Origin: an uncultured Eggerthellaceae bacterium
Lineage (GTDB): Bacteria; Actinomycetota; Coriobacteriia; Coriobacteriales; Eggerthellaceae
Direction: 5' to 3'
Assembly (NCBI GenBank): GCA_905234785.1
Contig: CAJOIP010000002.1
Location: 62,001 to 126,000, forward strand
DNA: 64,000 nt
Position 1 is the stretch's first letter; each line of letters starts with the position of its first letter. The position numbers and the translations under genes are program-made. This document shows positions 59,613-64,000 of the stretch, in pieces. The notes beneath the pieces are model-generated. The model did no database searches and was not told where the DNA came from. It was given only the letters and a program-made list of their open reading frames with translations.

Positions 59613-61902
59613 ACAGAACAAGCCGAAAGCGACTACCGGGTCGCGAACGCGTTCGTCGGCAACGGGGAAAAAACAGAGGGCTCGAAGCGCCTCGAAGGAC
59701 GTTCGGGCAGCATCCTTGTCCAGTAGGCCCTCATCCAGAAGGCCCGCATCGGGCCAAGCTAAGCGGACGTCTTCCCGGAAGTCGGCGACGAGCCGCTCGA
59801 GGGCGGCGCAGAGCAATGCGAGCCGCCGCAGCGCCGACAGGATCGCGTCGCAATACGGCTCTTCGAAGAAAACGTCCCGTAAAACGTCTTCTAGCGGTGC
59901 CGGCAGCCAAGCTGTTGCGACTACGCTCGGGAATGGCGTGAGGGCGATTCTTTCGAACCGCACCGCCACAATCGTCGCAATTGTGCTCATCGTGCTTGTC
60001 GTCGTCGGCGGAGTCGATTCGATTGCGAACATGGGAAAGGCCTATGGCAACGTCTCTGTGGCCGGCGTTGACGTCGGAGGCATGAACGCCGAGGAAATAG
60101 ACGCGACGCTGCGCGAGAAGCTCGGGCCTCAGGTTTCGCATGCCCAGGTGAAAGTGTACGCAAGCGAGGATGCCCAGCGAATCGGAAGCGGCGACATGAC
60201 CGATGAAGAGCGCCTTGCGCAAATCGAGCGCATCGCCCAGGCCGAACAGATATCGGTCGAGCAGGCGACGGCCGAAGTGCAGCAATGGTCGACCGATGCG
60301 CTCTCGCTGAAGGCTTCTGTTCCCTACGAGCAGCTCGTAGCAGACGCCATGGCCGTCGGCCGCGAAGACGGCGGCATAATTTCCAGGTTGGGCCTTGTCT
60401 TCATGCGGCACGAGGTTCCCGTCAGCATAGAATACGACGAAGGTTCCGTCGAGGCGCTCGCTGCGGAAATCGACCGCACTATCGGCGATGCGCGCGTCGA
60501 CGCCACGGTAGCGATCGAGGAGGGGGAAGCGCGCCCGGTTGAAGGGCACGACGGCCTTATGGTCGATCGCGATTGGCTGAAGCAGAAGATCTCGGAGGCC
60601 ATGGTGTCCGGCGCCGAGGCTCCCTCGTTTATCGCCCAGGTTTCAGAAGCGCCTTCGCGCATAACGTTCGCTGAGGCGCAGCAGACGAGCGACGGCGTGA
60701 ACAAGGCGCTGCAAACGGGGGCGGTGTTCTCGTACAACGGCGTTGACTGGGCTGCTTACGGTGATGAAATCGGCAATTGGACGCGTGTCGAAACGGCCCA
60801 AAACGAAGACGGCAGCTACAGGCTCAACGTTCGATTCGATGACAGCGCGGCTATTCCCGCAGTCGTGAAGGGCGCGGGCGCCGCGGTGAAATCCGACAAC
60901 GTCACGGTGAAATTCGCGAAGGCGGATGACGGAACGGTCGTGGTGCGCACGTTCGGGCCGGGCAACATCCCAGAGGTAACGCCCGCAATCAAACAGCTTG
61001 AAGAGAGCCTGTACGGAGACGACGGTATCGCCTGGAACGGCAGCATCGTCGACCAGCCCGTTCACATCGAAATCACGGAGTCTGACGCCCCTGCGGCGCT
61101 TACGCTCGACCAAGCGCTCGAGCTGGGTATCGTCACCGTCATCGGCGAGTACACGACCGAGTTCTCGAATTCCGAGGGAACCGAGAACCGCAACCACAAC
61201 ATAAAGCTGGTCGCGGACATCCTCGATAACGGCATCGTCGAGGCGAACGGCGGGCAGTGGCGCTTCAACGACCGCTCGGGCGACACGAACGAAGCGGCTG
61301 GTTTCTGGTCGGCAGGCTCCATCATCGATGGCGAGTACGTCGATTCGATCGGCGGCGGCATCTGCCAGGTGGCGACGACTATTTTCAACGCAGCGTACGA
61401 GGCCGGCTTGCCAATCGACATGCGCTTCCCGCATCAGCTCTACATTGCAAGCTACCCACCTGGGCGCGATGCGTCCGTCAGTTATCCCGACCTCGACCTG
61501 TGGTGGACGAACAACCTTGCGAGCGATGTTTTGCTCGACCTGTCGTATACCGACTCGTCGGTCACCGCGCGCATTTACAGCGTTTACACGGGTTACACCG
61601 TCGAATCGCAAGTGGGCGAATGGGAAGTTGGAACGCTGTACAAGACGAAGTTCGAAGAGGATTCCGACCTTGAGAAGGACGAATCCTACGTGAAGACGAC
61701 TGGTGAAGACGGCAGCAGCATTACCGTCACGCGATTTGTGAAGAACGAGGCTGGAGAGATTATTTCCGACCAGGTTTTCGAATCGCAGTACGATGCCAAA
61801 GACGAGGTCGTCGTCGTCGGTCCCGGCACCGACACCAAGAAGCTCGAGAGAACGGACACCGACAGCGACGTGAAGTACCGTTCGAACGAGTATTGGGGTT
61901 AG
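59596..61902 (+). CDS. VanW-family protein with Ser/Arg/Lys-rich cytoplasmic tail
   Basis: Single TM (ATIVAIVLIVLVVVGG), putative peptidoglycan-binding region, VanW domain NRNHNIKLVADILDN..GGICQVATTIFNAAYEAGLPIDMRFPHQLYIASYPPGRDASVSYP. Confidence 0.9.
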   Translation: MAANDKQNKPKATTGSRTRSSATGKKQRARSASKDVRAASLSSRPSSRRPASGQAKRTSSRKSATSRSRAAQSNASRRSADRIASQYGSSKKTSRKTSSSGAGSQAVATTLGNGVRAILSNRTATIVAIVLIVLVVVGGVDSIANMGKAYGNVSVAGVDVGGMNAEEIDATLREKLGPQVSHAQVKVYASEDAQRIGSGDMTDEERLAQIERIAQAEQISVEQATAEVQQWSTDALSLKASVPYEQLVADAMAVGREDGGIISRLGLVFMRHEVPVSIEYDEGSVEALAAEIDRTIGDARVDATVAIEEGEARPVEGHDGLMVDRDWLKQKISEAMVSGAEAPSFIAQVSEAPSRITFAEAQQTSDGVNKALQTGAVFSYNGVDWAAYGDEIGNWTRVETAQNEDGSYRLNVRFDDSAAIPAVVKGAGAAVKSDNVTVKFAKADDGTVVVRTFGPGNIPEVTPAIKQLEESLYGDDGIAWNGSIVDQPVHIEITESDAPAALTLDQALELGIVTVIGEYTTEFSNSEGTENRNHNIKLVADILDNGIVEANGGQWRFNDRSGDTNEAAGFWSAGSIIDGEYVDSIGGGICQVATTIFNAAYEAGLPIDMRFPHQLYIASYPPGRDASVSYPDLDLWWTNNLASDVLLDLSYTDSSVTARIYSVYTGYTVESQVGEWEVGTLYKTKFEEDSDLEKDESYVKTTGEDGSSITVTRFVKNEAGEIISDQVFESQYDAKDEVVVVGPGTDTKKLERTDTDSDVKYRSNEYWG

Positions 61903-61906
61903 CCGA

Positions 61907-63286
61907 ATGCCCGCCCACGTGCTTGCAAAGACGGTCGCCGCGAGCTTTATCTGCGCATTGCTGCTATGGCCTTCGGTTGCGACTGCCGAGGTCAGGAAAG
62001 CGGACATTATCGCCGGGTCGAGCGTCGAAGAACGCGGCCTCACGGTTGCCGACTGTCCGTCAGTCGATGCGAAATACGCCGTGCTGGTCGATTCTGACGG
62101 CACGGTGCTCTTTGCCCGGGAAGCCGACCAATCATCGCAGATCGCCTCGATTACAAAGGTCATGACCGCGATCGTCGCGCTCGATAACGCGCCCGACGAT
62201 TTGCGCATAGCCGTGAGCGAGGCCGCAGCGGAAGTCGGCGAGTCGAGCGCCAACTTGCAGCAAGGCGACGTCATGGACCTCGATGCTGCGTTGAAGGCCC
62301 TCCTCGTCCCCTCAGGCAACGATGCGGCCGTGGCCATCTCCGAGGCGGTCGGCGCCACTATGATTGCGGCGGATCCGTCGTTGGGGAACGACCCCGTGGG
62401 TGCGTTCGTGCATGCGATGAACGAGAAAGCCGAGCAACTAGGGTGCACGAACACCGTGTACGAGAACCCGCACGGCCTCGATGACGGCATATACGAGGGC
62501 AATCTGCACTCCACGGCATACGACCAGGCAAAAGTCGCCCAATGCGCAATGGGGTACCAGCAGATCAGGGACATCGTGTCAGGTGGGTCGACGACGATAA
62601 CCGTCGACCGCAACGGCGCGAAAGCCGATGTCGAGCTGGAAACAACAGACGAGCTTCTCGAAATGTACGAGTACACGATCGGAATCAAGACGGGCGTAAC
62701 CGATTCGGCGGGTCCCTCGTTCATGGGCGCGGCGAACATGGACGGGCGCGAGCTATATAGCGTCGTGCTTGGGTCGACCGATGAATTCCAGCGTTTTGCC
62801 GACACGAAAGAGCTGTTCATCTGGGCGTACGATCACTGCATCGAACTATCGCTGGCGCAATCGGATACATGGTCGACCATGAGGGCCGAGGGTCTAAGCA
62901 GGGATGTTCCCGTGGTGGCCGCGGTCGCGCATGGCGACTGGATCGACCGCACCGTTCCCGCGACGCTTGCCGACCCCGATGCGAGCATCCAGGTGTTCGA
63001 TTTCGAAGGCAACGTCAGCCAATCGGTGACGTTCGACGAGCTTCACGGCACGGTGCATGCGGGCGACAAGGTCGGATCGGTCGTGTACAAGCAAAAGAAC
63101 CAGGTCGTTGCCGAACAGGACCTGGTTGCGTGCGAAACCGTCGATGCGCCTAACATCATCGACACGATCGCGATTGGCTGGAGCAGGTTCATCGGCCTGT
63201 TCACCGGTGCGCCCGCCGTTGCCGAATCGCAGGTTTTCAACGTCATGCCTATAATAAACTCGAACTCGACGAACATCGCACAGTAG
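61907..63286 (+). CDS. D-alanyl-D-alanine carboxypeptidase (DacA/DacF-type, peptidase S11)
   Basis: SQIASITKVMTAIVAL (SxxK), PSGNDAAVAISE (SxN), GIKTGVTDSAG (KTG). Confidence 0.93.
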   Translation: MPAHVLAKTVAASFICALLLWPSVATAEVRKADIIAGSSVEERGLTVADCPSVDAKYAVLVDSDGTVLFAREADQSSQIASITKVMTAIVALDNAPDDLRIAVSEAAAEVGESSANLQQGDVMDLDAALKALLVPSGNDAAVAISEAVGATMIAADPSLGNDPVGAFVHAMNEKAEQLGCTNTVYENPHGLDDGIYEGNLHSTAYDQAKVAQCAMGYQQIRDIVSGGSTTITVDRNGAKADVELETTDELLEMYEYTIGIKTGVTDSAGPSFMGAANMDGRELYSVVLGSTDEFQRFADTKELFIWAYDHCIELSLAQSDTWSTMRAEGLSRDVPVVAAVAHGDWIDRTVPATLADPDASIQVFDFEGNVSQSVTFDELHGTVHAGDKVGSVVYKQKNQVVAEQDLVACETVDAPNIIDTIAIGWSRFIGLFTGAPAVAESQVFNVMPIINSNSTNIAQ

Positions 63287-63317
63287 GGTGTTCGATACAA
63301 CGCCGAAAGGGGTCGCC

Positions 63318-63767
63318 ATGGCCACAACGTGCCCGATTTGCAACGGAGAGCTCGGCGAGGGCGTGCGCACATGCCCCGTTTGCGGATACCACGTCCTCGA
63401 TTCCACCCAGAGCTTCCAACCGGTGAAAGTCGACGGGGCCGACGTGGACGCCGGCCTTCCAGAAGCGGCTGGCAAGCACTATGAGCTGAAAGTCGTGCGC
63501 GGGCCCCAGACGGGCGTTGACATCACGCTGCGCGAAGGCACGATGAGCGTGGGGCGTGATCCGCGATGCGACATATTCCTCAACGACATGACGGTTTCGC
63601 GCAACCATGCGGAAATCGAAATTGGCAACAGCGGGTGCGTCTTGCGGGACAACAGCTCGTTCAACGGGGTTTGGGTTAACGACCGCGCCGTCGAGACGTG
63701 CTTGCTGAAGTCGGGGGACCTCATCCAAATAGGCGCGTTCTGCCTGCTGTACCGCGCACGTTCGTAA
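63318..63767 (+). CDS. Zinc-ribbon plus FHA-domain protein
   Basis: CPICNGELGEGVRTCPVCGY; FHA core MSVGRDPRCDIFLNDMTVSRNHAEIEI..LRDNSSFNGVWVN. Confidence 0.92.
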   Translation: MATTCPICNGELGEGVRTCPVCGYHVLDSTQSFQPVKVDGADVDAGLPEAAGKHYELKVVRGPQTGVDITLREGTMSVGRDPRCDIFLNDMTVSRNHAEIEIGNSGCVLRDNSSFNGVWVNDRAVETCLLKSGDLIQIGAFCLLYRARS

Positions 63768-63790
63768 CGGGCGCTCAGAGAGGGGAGAGT

Positions 63791-64000
63791 ATGGAACTGC
63801 TATCGGGCAACGAGGCCATTGCGCGAGGCGCATGGGAAGCAGGCGCTACAATCGGCGTTGCGTATCCCGGAACTCCATCGACCGAAACGATGGAGTCGTT
63901 TGCAACGTACGAAGACGTATATGCCGAATGGTGCACGAACGAGAAGGTCGCCGTGGAAGTGGGTATGGGCGCCTCTGCTGCCGGCGCGCGCGTGCTGGCA
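63791..64000 (+). CDS. iorA: Indolepyruvate ferredoxin oxidoreductase alpha subunit (3' truncated by window)
   Basis: Translated MELLSGNEAIARGAWEAGATIGVAYPGTPSTETMESFATYEDVYAEWCTNEKVAVEVGMGASAAGARVLA. Confidence 0.85.
   Translation, partial: MELLSGNEAIARGAWEAGATIGVAYPGTPSTETMESFATYEDVYAEWCTNEKVAVEVGMGASAAGARVLA

Overview
The window is a dense, GC-rich bacterial chromosome segment. Gene content and style suggest an actinobacterial, Coriobacteriia/Eggerthellaceae-like genome; this is inferred without any search. Most of it is core housekeeping: comM C-terminus, dprA, trmFO, xerC/D, uvrA, uvrC, rapZ-yvcK-whiA, gap-pgk-tpiA-secG, rnd, xseAB, ackA, copA and an HMA chaperone, pta, dinB, ileS-lspA-rluD-type-coaBC. 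There are five tRNA genes: Leu(GAG), Val(GAC), Gly(GCC), Cys(GCA), Pro(GGG). Less routine content includes three consecutive multidomain GGDEF/EAL (c-di-GMP) proteins, a HerA-like/DUF853 ATPase, a six-gene Ech-like group 4 [NiFe] hydrogenase operon, and a VanW / D-Ala-D-Ala carboxypeptidase / FHA cluster. The start of an indolepyruvate ferredoxin oxidoreductase gene is cut off at the right edge. The most interesting unexplained signals are: (1) a near-identical 26-aa C-terminal helix motif shared by two different hydrogenase subunits; (2) several long intergenic inverted repeats with matching arms but unrelated sequences; (3) a 58-bp perfect direct repeat of the tRNA-Pro 3' end plus its terminator; (4) a dispersed ~30-nt palindrome in four copies, a second palindrome in two copies, and two tandem-repeat arrays of one family; (5) a LexA/SOS-box-like site upstream of uvrA. 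No CRISPR array, rRNA, prophage or intact transposon was seen.
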